A stretch of 39,640 nt of DNA from Xanthomonas cassavae CFBP 4642. GTDB lineage: Bacteria; Pseudomonadota; Gammaproteobacteria; Xanthomonadales; Xanthomonadaceae. Position numbers and translations under genes: made by a program. The DNA lies in contig NZ_CM002139.1 in NCBI RefSeq assembly GCF_000454545.1, positions 2,729,399 to 2,769,038 of the forward strand. The letters run 5' to 3'. Below the pieces are notes generated by a model that saw only the letters and a list, made by a program, of their open reading frames with translations, made no database searches and was not told where the DNA came from. This document shows, in pieces, positions 16,776 to 24,692 of this stretch. Within the stretch, counting starts at the first letter, position 1. Every line of letters begins with the position of its first letter.

Positions 16776-16795
16776 AGGGCCCCTCACGGGGCCCT
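16776..16795 (+). terminator. GC-rich hairpin after the DUF3577-like gene
   Basis: AGGGCCCC (16776-16783) pairs with GGGGCCCT (16788-16795) around TCAC, followed by GTCTTCTC. The stem is very stable but the T-run is poor, so it may be an attenuator or RNA-stability element. Confidence 0.6.
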
Positions 16796-16827
16796 GTCTT
16801 CTCGTCCCGATACCCCAGGAGAACCAC

Positions 16828-17526
16828 ATGGCAACCACCACGGCACACGAGCCACCATCGGTGTCGCCCATCGTCGTCCCAGGCCAGCTCACGCTGCGCA
16901 CCATCCGCGGCCGCAATGGCCCCTTCACCGTCGGCCGGCTCGCCACGCACCTCGGCGTGTTCGAGGTCAAGGATCCGGAGCTGGAGCAATACCCGGAGGG
17001 AAAATACGACGGGGAATTCATCATCCGCTACATCTTCCCCAAGTCCTACCCGGTCGGCGGCGGCATGCGATTCGAGATCCGCGCCAGCCTGGACGGCATG
17101 ACGCTTCACGGCATCGACAAGCTCAGTCGCGACGATGCCCGCAGCTTTGCGCCGCAGGACGTCGATCCGCTGGACGAGGAACCGGGCGCACCGGCCACGA
17201 CCCCATCGGCACCCGCTCCCGGGCCGAGTCCCGCTCCCAAGCCCGCTCCCGAGCGGGCATCGAGAGACCCACTGATCGATACCACGCCGTTCGGCGTGGA
17301 AGCGCCATCCGCTCCCGCGACCGAAGCCGCCACCGCCAGCGGTGCCGACAGCGAGGACGCTGCGTTGTTCGGCGTGCTGTGGCCCCTGGGTGAGTCCGTC
17401 AAGCTGGACTCGACCATCGATCGCCGCACGCTGCGCACGCAGATCGCTCGCCTGGGCGCGCTCGGCTATGCGCTGGATTTCAGGTCACAGGAATGGCAAC
17501 GCCCGCCGGAACCCCAGGCGGCGTAG
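16828..17526 (+). CDS. DUF3275 family ICE protein
   Basis: The protein has 232 residues, with AGGAG 6-7 nt upstream of the ATG. The N-terminal domain (about 18-115) carries the DUF3275 pattern: PGQLTLRTIRGRNGPFTVGRL, then FEVKDPELEQYPEGKYDGEF and SYPVGGGMRFEIRASLDGM. A proline/alanine-rich linker of about 70 residues follows. The C-terminal domain (about 182-230: LFGVLWPLGESVKLDSTIDR) is also conserved in longer family members. The family is restricted to PFGI-1/SPI-7-like ICEs and has no proven function. The sequence here is full length and intact. It is flanked by hairpins on both sides. Confidence 0.85.
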   Translation: MATTTAHEPPSVSPIVVPGQLTLRTIRGRNGPFTVGRLATHLGVFEVKDPELEQYPEGKYDGEFIIRYIFPKSYPVGGGMRFEIRASLDGMTLHGIDKLSRDDARSFAPQDVDPLDEEPGAPATTPSAPAPGPSPAPKPAPERASRDPLIDTTPFGVEAPSAPATEAATASGADSEDAALFGVLWPLGESVKLDSTIDRRTLRTQIARLGALGYALDFRSQEWQRPPEPQAA

Positions 17527-17533
17527 TTCCGTG

Positions 17534-17557
17534 CACCGCGTCCGCGGTGATTTCTTT
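17534..17557 (+). terminator. Hairpin with T-rich tail after DUF3275 gene
   Basis: CACCGC (17534-17539) pairs with GCGGTG (17544-17549) around GTCC and is followed by ATTTCTTT. It is a small intrinsic terminator or attenuator. Confidence 0.6.
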
Positions 17558-17628
17558 ACCCGCTGGAGCGCCTTCCCATGCCTTCCCATTCGCAAGCGCA
17601 CTCCGGCTTCTTTTTGGAGATCTTCAAC

Positions 17629-17973
17629 ATGCCCACGATCCATTGCAGTTCTGCCTCACCGCAGCCTGACGGCATGCCCGACGTGTTCGATGAACCCGCG
17701 TGGCGCACGGTGTGCGACGAAGTCGCCACACGCGCCAACCAGGGTTGCGGTCTGTCTCACGACTACTACGTCGAATGCTTCAGTTCGTCCATCGATGCGC
17801 GCGCCCGTCGGTTGCCCCCAGACCAGCGCGAACAGGCTTTGACAATCGCGCGGGAATGGGACTACGCCACAACTGCCGAGCGGCGGGAATCCCAGATCTG
17901 GAATGCCGAGAACGGCTATTGCTCGCACGGCATCGAACTGGGTTGCTGTCCCGCCGGTTGCGGTTCGAACTGA
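17629..17973 (+). CDS. Small ICE-encoded hypothetical protein with cysteine-rich tail
   Basis: The protein has 114 residues from the ATG at 17629, which has GGAG 9 nt upstream. An in-frame ATG at 17578 would add 17 residues but has a poorer leader. The C terminus is rich in cysteine (GYCSHGIELGCCPAGCGSN), suggesting a metal-binding knuckle. The central part is helical and charged (DARARRLPPDQREQALTIAREWDYATTAERRES). I do not recognise a named family; similar short genes accompany DUF3275 in related ICEs, from memory. It may be a small DNA- or metal-binding accessory protein. Confidence 0.65.
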   Translation: MPTIHCSSASPQPDGMPDVFDEPAWRTVCDEVATRANQGCGLSHDYYVECFSSSIDARARRLPPDQREQALTIAREWDYATTAERRESQIWNAENGYCSHGIELGCCPAGCGSN

Positions 17974-17995
17974 CGAAGGGCCCTTCGCTCCAATC

Positions 17996-18012
17996 GCCGC
18001 ACACGCGGCTTT
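17996..18012 (+). terminator. Small hairpin with TTTT
   Basis: GCCGC (17996-18000) and GCGGC (18005-18009) flank ACAC and run into TTTT. A CGAAGGGCCCTTCG palindrome lies just upstream at 17974-17987. Together they separate the two small ICE genes. Confidence 0.5.
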
Positions 18013-18079
18013 TCACCACCCGCCGGGGGTTCTTCCCTGCGGGGGAGACCTCCGGCTCTTTTATCTCAGGAGGCCTCTC

Positions 18080-18487
18080 ATGGGCTGGTATTTTTCTCCC
18101 CAATCGCGGTCCGAACTGATCGCGGAATTGATCGCACCGCAGGAGACCGAGCGCGCCAGCGTGAAGGTCATCGCCCATGCGCTGCGCGGCAATGTCCTCT
18201 GGTCCGTATCGGAAGTGACCGCCAAGGCCGAAGGTGTGCATCGCGATCTTGCGCCGGGCCAGTCCCTGCGCAGCATCCGTTGCGATCTGCTGGAGCGCAG
18301 CGGCGACCAATGGGGCCACAAGCCCCTGGAAGAATGCATGCACCCCTACCACTACTCGTGCCCTCTGTCCTACCTGGACCTCGCGCCAGAGCAGTCCGCG
18401 GACTGGCGTGCAGGCGTCCGCGCCTACCACGCGCGGCGTCGCACGCCCACGGTGGCCACGGCATCCGCCGGGGCGTCGACCGCCTGA
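18080..18487 (+). CDS. Small ICE-encoded conserved protein (possibly DUF6927-like)
   Basis: The protein has 135 residues. A consensus AGGAGG lies 6 nt upstream of the ATG and fixes the start. It begins MGWYFSPQSRSELIAELIAP and contains LRGNVLWSVSEVTAKAEG and ECMHPYHYSCPLSYLDLAPE, with two cysteines and two histidines close together. I recall similar MGW-starting proteins in ICEs and plasmids under DUF6927; that label is from memory and not certain. No enzyme motif is evident. It belongs to the run of hairpin-separated ICE accessory genes. Confidence 0.7.
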   Translation: MGWYFSPQSRSELIAELIAPQETERASVKVIAHALRGNVLWSVSEVTAKAEGVHRDLAPGQSLRSIRCDLLERSGDQWGHKPLEECMHPYHYSCPLSYLDLAPEQSADWRAGVRAYHARRRTPTVATASAGASTA

Positions 18488-18501
18488 GCGATGGAGCCGG
18501 C

Positions 18502-18764
18502 ATGGACCCTATCCTGGCGGCGCTTTTTCGCCCTCGCTGTTGGCGCTTGTCGAAGGGAGTTTGTCCAACGACGAAGTGTCCGGCGACGAGGAAATGCGCG
18601 AGCACTTCATCCGCAACGGCCTCACCGAGGAACAGGCACGGCAGGCACTGACCTACCGCGACCAGTACCTCCACGACATCTACCTGGAAGGTTTCACGCC
18701 GATCGCCTCGGCAAACGAGGCGCTTCGCTTCGACCCGCACACCCGGCGGTTCTCGCCGGGCTGA
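18502..18764 (+). pseudogene. Small ICE gene frameshifted in a T-run
   Basis: The natural start is the ATG at 18502 (MDPILAALF), with GGAG 5 nt upstream. The rest of the protein (SPSLLALVEGSLSNDEVSG, then DEEMREHFIRNGLTEEQARQ and ending RFDPHTRRFSPG) is in the next frame. The frames would join if the run of five T at 18524-18528 had six. The joined protein would have about 87 residues, helical and acidic. No other start codon in the downstream frame has a good ribosome-binding site. It may be a true mutation, a homopolymer sequencing error, or slippage. The function is unknown. Confidence 0.6.
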
Positions 18765-18841
18765 GCGGCTTTCTTCCATCCCCCGGGGCAGTGCTTGCCT
18801 CGGCGGGCAGTGCTGTTCCCTTTTCATCCAAGGACACCACC

Positions 18842-19495
18842 ATGCCCGCAAACCCTTCTTCCTCCCAGCGTCTGTACCCCATCGACGAATGCACCGACCT
18901 GATGGCCGATGCGTGCGTCTGCGGTGCACAGGGCGAACTCGTCTTTCTGTCCGTCTGGGCACGCGACACGGCCATCCAGGAGTTTCTGGCGCGCCTGACA
19001 TTGCCAGGCGACGCCCAAGGCCTGGACCAGTTCCATCTGGTCACCGGCGAGGGCGCGTCGCTTCCCGTGTTCGTCGGCAACGCCGAGCAATTGGAAAAGC
19101 GCACGACCCGCGCCTACCGACGCACCCTGTTCGGCTCCATGGTCCACCTGTGGCTGTTCGATCGCCGCTGCGTGCAGCCCGACAGGGCGAACGCCAGCGC
19201 GCTCGCGCTGATCCCGAAGGCCGACACCGCATCCACCGAACGATTGTGGACGCTGGTGCGGCAGACCTGTCCGCTGCCCCTGCTTGGCCCCTGGCGCGAC
19301 ACCGTGCTGGAGCTGCTGTCCGCCCACGCGATGCTGAGCCGCCTTCCGCTGGCCCTCGGGCCGCTCGAAGGCCATCGGCTGGCCCTGGACGTGCCCGTGC
19401 TCATCCAAGCGCTGGGCGACTTGATCCGCCGCGGCGTTCTGCGCACCTGCGCACAGGACGCCCTCCCGGCAGAGCCGCTTCGGCGACGCGCCTGA
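18842..19495 (+). CDS. ICE-encoded hypothetical protein
   Basis: The protein has 217 residues, and AAGGA lies about 8 nt upstream of the ATG. There is no signal peptide or membrane segment, so it should be cytoplasmic. Visible features are a cysteine pair near the start (MADACVCGAQGEL), YRRTLFGSMVHLWLFDRR in the middle, and a leucine-rich helical C terminus (GPWRDTVLELLSAHAMLSRL). I do not recognise its family. It lies between small ICE genes and the DNA methyltransferase gene on the same strand, so a role in element maintenance or DNA metabolism is plausible but unsupported. Confidence 0.7.
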   Translation: MPANPSSSQRLYPIDECTDLMADACVCGAQGELVFLSVWARDTAIQEFLARLTLPGDAQGLDQFHLVTGEGASLPVFVGNAEQLEKRTTRAYRRTLFGSMVHLWLFDRRCVQPDRANASALALIPKADTASTERLWTLVRQTCPLPLLGPWRDTVLELLSAHAMLSRLPLALGPLEGHRLALDVPVLIQALGDLIRRGVLRTCAQDALPAEPLRRRA

Positions 19496-19504
19496 CGCAT
19501 TCGA

Positions 19505-19541
19505 TGGGCCTGCGACAAAGGCCCTGCTCTCTTTTTCCTCA
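19505..19541 (+). terminator. Hairpin with T-rich tail before the methyltransferase gene
   Basis: GGGCCT (around 19506) and AGGCCC (around 19519) form a stem around a 7-nt loop, followed by TGCTCTCTTTTTCC. It is placed like the other intergenic hairpins of this region. Confidence 0.5.
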
Positions 19542-19559
19542 CCGCACCAGGAGCATTCC

Positions 19560-20667
19560 ATGGCACTCATGTTTCCGCGCCTCGCGCGCAATTTCATCAA
19601 GGCCGGCTACTTCCCGACCGACGAGTCGACACTCGCGCGGGTGCTGTCCGCCCTCGCGCCCGCGAGCGGTCCAATGTGCATCCTCGATCCCTGCGCAGGC
19701 GAAGGCGTGGCGATCGCCGAGGCGGCCCACGCCCTCGGGCGCGCGCAGGTCACCGCGTATGCCGTCGAGTACGACGGCGAGCGCGCGGCCCACGCGCGTG
19801 CGTTGGTGGATCACTGCCTGCACGGCGACCTGATGGATACGATGGTCTCCCGCCAGGCCTTCGGCCTGCTCTGGCTCAACCCGCCCTACGGCGATCTGTC
19901 CAAGGACGCCAACGGCAACGTCGGTTACCAGGGCCAGGGCCGAGCACGGCTGGAGAAGCTCTTCTACCAGCGCACCCTGCCTGCTGCAGTACGGCGGCGT
20001 GCTCGTCTTCATCGTGCCCAACTACGTGCTCGATGCCGAACTGGTGGGATGGCTCACGCGCCACTTCGACGGCCTGCGGGTCTACCGAGCGGTGGAGACG
20101 CAGTTCAAGCAAGTGGTGATCTTCGGACGCCGGACACGCCAGCGCGAGCTGGTATCCGAGTCCGCGGCCGCGGCGCGCGATCTGCTGCTGCGGATCGGGC
20201 ATGGTGACGCGCAAGCCGACGAACTGCCGGTCGACTGGCCGTTTCTTCCCTACTGCGTTCCCGCCAGTCCGTGCGAGCCGGAGCATTTCTACCGCGTGAC
20301 GATGGAGCCCGGGCAATTCGCCGAGGAGGTCGGACGGCTCCGTGGGCTGTGGCCGATGCTGGACACGCACCTGGGTGCGGCGCAACAGTCGCTGCGCCCA
20401 CCGGCCCGGGCATTGTCCGCGTGGCATCTGGCGCTCGCGCTGGCTGCCGGCGCGATCTCCGGCGTGGTGCGCTCCAAAAGCGGCCGCGTGCTCGTCGTCC
20501 GAGGAGATACCCACAAGGACAAAACGCTCCAGCGGGAGTTCACCGAGCGCGAAGACGGCTCGGTGGCCGAAACCCGCATCCTCACCGACAAGTTCGTGCC
20601 GGTCATCCGGGCCTGGGACATGACCCCGGGATCGGCGACCTTGGGCGAAGTCCTCACCATCCGCTGA
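19560..20667 (+). pseudogene. N6-type DNA methyltransferase-like ICE protein, frameshifted
   Basis: AGGAG precedes the ATG at 19560. The first frame holds a SAM-binding motif I (ILDPCAGEGVAI, 41-52) and the catalytic NPPY (107-110), the hallmarks of adenine- or amino-methyltransferases. At about 19981 the protein continues in the next frame (LLQYGGVLVFIVPNYVLDAELVG) to the stop at 20667. The simplest repair is removal of one C in CTGCCTGCTG. The repaired protein would have about 368 residues. Proteins like this (DUF6094-type, from memory) precede helicases in related ICEs. A downstream start at 19999 (GTG) could allow a separate C-terminal piece, but the two catalytic motifs lie in the first frame. 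Confidence 0.75.
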
Positions 20668-20778
20668 TCGGTTTGTTTTCAGGGCAGCGCACCGCCGCCT
20701 ACCGCAGTCGTTCCACGGGGCGCCACCGCCCTGCTCTTCCTCACCCTGTCGGCGGACCGCCGATCTTTCTTCCCACCC

Positions 20779-20820
20779 GGGGCATGCCATCGCCCCGCAG
20801 GGGAGGTGCATGCCCCATTT
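20779..20820 (+). terminator. Hairpin with T-rich tail before the helicase gene
   Basis: GGGGCATGCC (20779-20788) pairs with GGTGCATGCCCC just upstream of ATTTTTC, around a longer loop. The structure ends about 20 nt before the helicase start and may attenuate read-through or form a leader. Confidence 0.5.
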
Positions 20821-20836
20821 TTCATGGAGCATCACC

Positions 20837-23110
20837 ATGTCCTTCGAAATCGACACCGCCGCGGACAACGCACCCGTGCAGGGCGACCTGCTCGGCGCGG
20901 AGCCTTCTTCCCTGGAGCTGAGCCTCACGGAGTTCGTCGCCGAGTTCGGCGACGAACTGCTGGAGTCCCTCAACCGCGCCAACCCACCGGTCTACAGCGG
21001 CCGACCCAGGGCCCATCGCCAGCACATCGTCGCCAGCCTCAAGCGCACGCTGTTCCCCGCGCAGGCCGAGGTGGTCCACGCCGCCGCCGAACTGCTGATC
21101 GATCGCGGCGAGCGTGCCGCGATCATCAATGGCGAAATGGGCTGCGGCAAGACGACCGTGGGCATCGCCACGGCCGCCGTGCTGCACGCCGAAGGCTACC
21201 GCCGCACGCTTGTGCTGTCGCCGCCGCACTTGGTCTACAAATGGCGGCGCGAAATCCTCGAAACCGTCGCCGGTGCCAGGGTCTGGGTGCTCAACGGTCC
21301 GGACACCCTGGTGAAACTCATCAAGCTGCGCGAGCAGTTGGGCGAACGTCCCACCGGCCAGGAGTTCTTCGTCCTCGGCCGCGTGCGAATGCGGATGGGC
21401 TTTCACTGGAAGCCGGTCTGCGCGGTCCGGCGCACACGCCGCGGCGACGTGGCCACGTGTCCCGACTGCGGCCATGTCGTCACCGACTTCGACGACGAGC
21501 CGGTGCATCCGGCCACGCTGGACGAGGACGAGCACCGCAGGAAGTGCGGCCATTGCGCCGCGCCCCTGTGGACGCTCATGCGGCCTGAGAGTCTGTCCGG
21601 CAGCGCCCAATCCTCGGCCGTCGCCAAGGCGCTCCAGCGCATTCCCACGATTGGCAAAGCCACCGCGCAGAAGCTGATGCGAAAGTTCGGCGACGGCTTC
21701 CTGGCCTCGATGCTCGGCGACAACATCCACGAGTTCATCAACCTGATGGACGCCAATGGCGAACTGGTGTTCTCCGACCGCCAGGCTGCGCGCATGGAGC
21801 GCGCCATGGCCAACATGGAGTTCGGTTTCGGCGAGGGCGGCTACCAGCCCACGGAGTTCATCAAACGCTACCTGCCGCAAGGCACGTTTGACCTGCTGAT
21901 ACCGGACGAAGCGCACGAGTACAAGAACGGGGGCAGTGCCCAGGGCCAGGCGATGGGTGTGCTGGCCGCGAAGTGCCGCAAGGCACTGTTGCTCACCGGC
22001 ACGCTGATGGGTGGATACGGCGACGACCTTTTCTATCTGCTGTTCCGCGCCCTGCCCGGGCGGATGATCGAAGACGGCTACCGGCCGGCAAAGAATGGCT
22101 CGATGACCTCGGCTGCGATGGCGTTCATGCGTGACCACGGGGTGCTCAAGGACATCTATTCCGAGAGCGCCGGCATGGCGCACAAGACCGCCAGGGGCAG
22201 CAAGACCAGTGTCCGAACGGTCAAGGCACCGGGCTTCGGTCCCAAGGGCGTACTGCGGTGCGTGCTGCCGTTCACGATCTTCCTCAAGCTGCGAGACCTC
22301 GGGAGCGACGTACTGCCCCAGTACGACGAGGAGTTCCGCGAAGTTCCGATGGCGCCCGCGCAGGCCAGCGCCTACAGCGCGCTGTCGATAGCGCTCACCA
22401 ACGCGTTGCGCCAGGCCCTGGCCCATCGCGACACGACGCTGCTCGGTGTGGTCCTCAACGTGCTGCTGGCCTGGCCGGACACGTGCTTCCGCGCGGAGAA
22501 CGTCGTGCATCCCCGCACACGCGACACGCTGGCGTTCGTGGCGCCCCAGTTCAACGAGGCGGAGGTGATGCCCAAGGAGCGGGAGCTGATCGACATCTGC
22601 CGGCAGGAGAAGGCGCAGGGCCGCAAGACGCTGGTCTACACGGTGTACACCGGAACGCGGGACACGACCTCGCGGCTCAAGCGGCTGCTCGAAGCCGCGG
22701 GCTTCAAGGTGGCTGTGCTCCGTGCGAACGTGGACGCGAGCCGCCGCGAGGACTGGATCGCCGAGCAGTTGGACCGCGGCATCGATGTGCTCATCACGAA
22801 CCCGGAGCTGGTCAAGACCGGGCTGGATCTGCTGGAGTTTGCAACGATCGTTTTCATGCAATCCGGCTACAACGTGTACTCGTTGCAACAGGCGGCACGG
22901 CGTTCTTGGCGCATCGGCCAGACGCAATGCATCAAGGTGATCTATCTCGGCTACGCCGCTTCGTCGCAAATGAGTTGCCTGAAGCTGATGGCCCAGAAGA
23001 TCATGGTGGCGCAGAGCACGTCCGGCGACATTCCCGAGAGCGGGCTCGACGTGCTGAACCAGGATGGTGATTCCGTGGAAGTGGCTCTGGCACGGCAGCT
23101 GGTGCATTGA
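20837..23110 (+). CDS. SNF2-like superfamily 2 helicase/ATPase of the ICE
   Basis: The protein has 757 residues from the ATG at 20837, which has GGAG 7 nt upstream. Walker A is GEMGCGKTTVG (99-109) and motif II is PDEAHEYKN (about 355-363). Motif III is LLTGT (near 385). The C-terminal lobe ends with QQAARRSWRIGQTQ (about 683-696), the SNF2-type motif VI. Inserted between motifs I and II are a zinc-ribbon-like pair (CPDCGH near 207, CGHC near 237) and a helix-hairpin-helix-like segment (IPTIGKATAQKLMRKFG, about 268-284). These suggest binding to DNA. It follows the methyltransferase-like gene, as in related ICEs. Its role may be DNA remodelling, replication or protection of the element. A strong terminator follows. 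Confidence 0.88.
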   Translation: MSFEIDTAADNAPVQGDLLGAEPSSLELSLTEFVAEFGDELLESLNRANPPVYSGRPRAHRQHIVASLKRTLFPAQAEVVHAAAELLIDRGERAAIINGEMGCGKTTVGIATAAVLHAEGYRRTLVLSPPHLVYKWRREILETVAGARVWVLNGPDTLVKLIKLREQLGERPTGQEFFVLGRVRMRMGFHWKPVCAVRRTRRGDVATCPDCGHVVTDFDDEPVHPATLDEDEHRRKCGHCAAPLWTLMRPESLSGSAQSSAVAKALQRIPTIGKATAQKLMRKFGDGFLASMLGDNIHEFINLMDANGELVFSDRQAARMERAMANMEFGFGEGGYQPTEFIKRYLPQGTFDLLIPDEAHEYKNGGSAQGQAMGVLAAKCRKALLLTGTLMGGYGDDLFYLLFRALPGRMIEDGYRPAKNGSMTSAAMAFMRDHGVLKDIYSESAGMAHKTARGSKTSVRTVKAPGFGPKGVLRCVLPFTIFLKLRDLGSDVLPQYDEEFREVPMAPAQASAYSALSIALTNALRQALAHRDTTLLGVVLNVLLAWPDTCFRAENVVHPRTRDTLAFVAPQFNEAEVMPKERELIDICRQEKAQGRKTLVYTVYTGTRDTTSRLKRLLEAAGFKVAVLRANVDASRREDWIAEQLDRGIDVLITNPELVKTGLDLLEFATIVFMQSGYNVYSLQQAARRSWRIGQTQCIKVIYLGYAASSQMSCLKLMAQKIMVAQSTSGDIPESGLDVLNQDGDSVEVALARQLVH

Positions 23111-23128
23111 TCCTTTGACGACCCTTTG

Positions 23129-23156
23129 GCGGCTCCTTCGGGAGCCGCTTTTTTTT
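23129..23156 (+). terminator. Strong rho-independent terminator after the helicase
   Basis: GCGGCTCC (23129-23136) pairs with GGAGCCGC (23141-23148) around a TTCG tetraloop and is followed by eight T. This is the best terminator in the window and ends the helicase transcript. Confidence 0.92.
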
Positions 23157-23242
23157 GCGCGCGTCTCCTTACCAGGGGTTACCTCGGCAATGGAGGCTGC
23201 CATACACACTGTCCCGCTTGTCGAACCCACTTGGAGAGCAGC

Positions 23243-23821
23243 ATGACTTCATCTCGCACACCATCGGCCACCCCCGATCGGGACGCGCTGCCGAGCGCAC
23301 GGCCCCCGACGCCCGGCCAGCCGATTCCCGACGATGAGATACCGTTCAAGGCTGATGTCTGGAGGGAGAACGGGCGCGTCATCGGAGCCACCTTCAGCGG
23401 CCAGATTTCCACCACGAGGTTCAACGGTCGGGTGAAGACCGGTGGCGCCGAGGTCAATGTCGAGAGGGGGAACGCCTTCGGCTCGGCCTCCACCAACGGA
23501 AGCTCGATGGACGGCCGCGTGGGTTTCAGGACCGGCATGGAGAACTTCGAGTTGAGCGCATCGTTCGCCCCGGGCGGAGAGCTCAGCGGGTCCGGCAGGG
23601 TCACCGTGGGCGATGCGTCGTTTTCGTTCTCGAACGACTCCATCGGCACCGAGTTCAAGTTCGCCAGCGGCGCCAGCGCCGCGCTGAGCAGGAACGCTGA
23701 CGGGGCATGGCAAGCGAGTTGGAACTCCCCGACGGCGGGCAGTTTCCAGACGGCGCTCAGCTTCGGCAACAGCGGGGGCAGCTGGGCGATTAACGCCAAC
23801 TTCACACTCAAGATCGAGTGA
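23243..23821 (+). CDS. Hypothetical beta-rich protein
   Basis: The protein has 192 residues from the ATG at 23243, which has GGAG 8-9 nt upstream. There is no signal peptide. After a disordered, proline-rich N terminus (about 35 residues), the sequence alternates short polar and aromatic strands rich in glycine, serine and asparagine (GATFSGQISTTRFNGRVK, RVGFRTGMENFELSASF, GDASFSFSNDSIGTEFKF). This resembles a beta-helix or repeated-strand fold. I do not recognise the family. It lies after the helicase terminator and before a small lipoprotein gene, so it starts a separate unit. Confidence 0.65.
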   Translation: MTSSRTPSATPDRDALPSARPPTPGQPIPDDEIPFKADVWRENGRVIGATFSGQISTTRFNGRVKTGGAEVNVERGNAFGSASTNGSSMDGRVGFRTGMENFELSASFAPGGELSGSGRVTVGDASFSFSNDSIGTEFKFASGASAALSRNADGAWQASWNSPTAGSFQTALSFGNSGGSWAINANFTLKIE

Positions 23822-23889
23822 CGACATAGCATCGATCTCGCGCGCAAACTGGCGCGCGCACTGGTTTTCGGAACCCAGGATGGGCGCAG

Positions 23890-24213
23890 ATGCCGCAGCA
23901 ATCTCTCGTCACTCGGGCTTTCCTGATCACGCTGACCCTGACCTTGGCCGGCTGCGCTTCGGTGGATCGCGGCATGCATCGCTTCGACGACTGGCTGGGC
24001 TCCTTCAAGAGCCGCGATGACGGCAGCTACCTCGCTACGTGCAACGAGCCTGGCAATACGTTTGACGCGACGACCGCGCCTCCTTGCGAGAGCGATCTCC
24101 GAAGGCTCTGCCCGAACGGCTTCACCGTGGCGAGCGTCGGCGCCACGGAAAACCCCAAACCCCGCAGCTTTACCGAGAAGTACCGGGTAACGGCCCTTGC
24201 CTACTGCGGGTAA
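23890..24213 (+). CDS. Small lipoprotein, unknown function
   Basis: The protein has 107 residues. The N terminus MPQQSLVTRAFLITLTLTLAGC is a lipoprotein signal with lipobox LAGC, so the mature protein of about 86 residues would be lipid-anchored in the periplasm or outer membrane. Four more cysteines follow (TCNE, PPCE, RLCP, AYCG), which could form two disulphides. The family is not recognised. It sits between the beta-rich hypothetical gene and the immunity island. A role as a surface exclusion or immunity lipoprotein is conceivable but has no direct support. Confidence 0.7.
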   Translation: MPQQSLVTRAFLITLTLTLAGCASVDRGMHRFDDWLGSFKSRDDGSYLATCNEPGNTFDATTAPPCESDLRRLCPNGFTVASVGATENPKPRSFTEKYRVTALAYCG

Positions 24214-24692
24214 GTCATTGCAGGCGCGGGCGTTGCCGTCAGACTTTCCCTACTGCGCGCGGCCATCCAGGCTGGCATTCTTGCCACGATCCAATCCTCT
24301 GCTGTATGCCTTGCGCAGCGTCTGGCTTCGGGGTTGCCGCGGACGGATGACTCCACCTGGTCGAGCTCCCAGCAGGTTTGTGGCAAGCTGATTGAGGAAC
24401 CCAACCTCTGGCTTGAGAAACTTCACTGGTGAAGGCTCGCGCCACTTCCCAACCGACCAGCCGTTGACCGAAGCGCCTCCATGATGAGCAGCCACAACCT
24501 GCGAAGGTACGCTTCCATCTCCTCGATTCCGACATGCGCGGTGGCGGACCTGGAACCGACGAAGCGATCGACGGCTCAAGAAGCGAGGCCAAAGCGCAGC
24601 TGCGATGGCTCGCGGAAGGCGGAGGCAGTTGGCTTCCCAGGCCACCCACTGCGCTAGGAAGGCCCTCAGGTTATCAGCAAGGTCAAGACCCA
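24214..24692. other. Intergenic stretch with an immunity-gene remnant
   Basis: The 479 bp between the lipoprotein gene and the first intact immunity gene contains no intact gene. The composition drops in GC relative to the helicase region. Its only recognisable content is the Imm11-like remnant at 24480-24567. No terminator or RNA gene is evident. Confidence 0.55.
24480..24567 (+). pseudogene. Remnant of a third DUF1629/Imm11-like gene
   Basis: In one frame the DNA reads PAKVRFHLLDSDMRGGGPG and then TDEAIDG. This matches the N termini of the two intact immunity genes downstream (EGRFYLLDPDTRGGGPGTD at 25.5 kb and AGEFYVISSDVRGGGPGHG at 24.7 kb). After this point similarity is lost. The frame happens to stay open into the next gene at 24693, so a naive annotation would start that gene too early. 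The remnant has no start codon at the expected place and cannot make a full immunity protein. Confidence 0.6.

Noticed and set aside
19560..20667. Programmed ribosomal frameshift in the methyltransferase gene
   Set aside because: There is no slippery heptamer or downstream pseudoknot that I can see at about 19981; a one-base indel is simpler.
20822..23230. An 802-codon minus-strand open frame opposite the helicase
   Set aside because: It has no recognisable motif or ribosome-binding site, and the plus strand carries all the SF2 helicase motifs.
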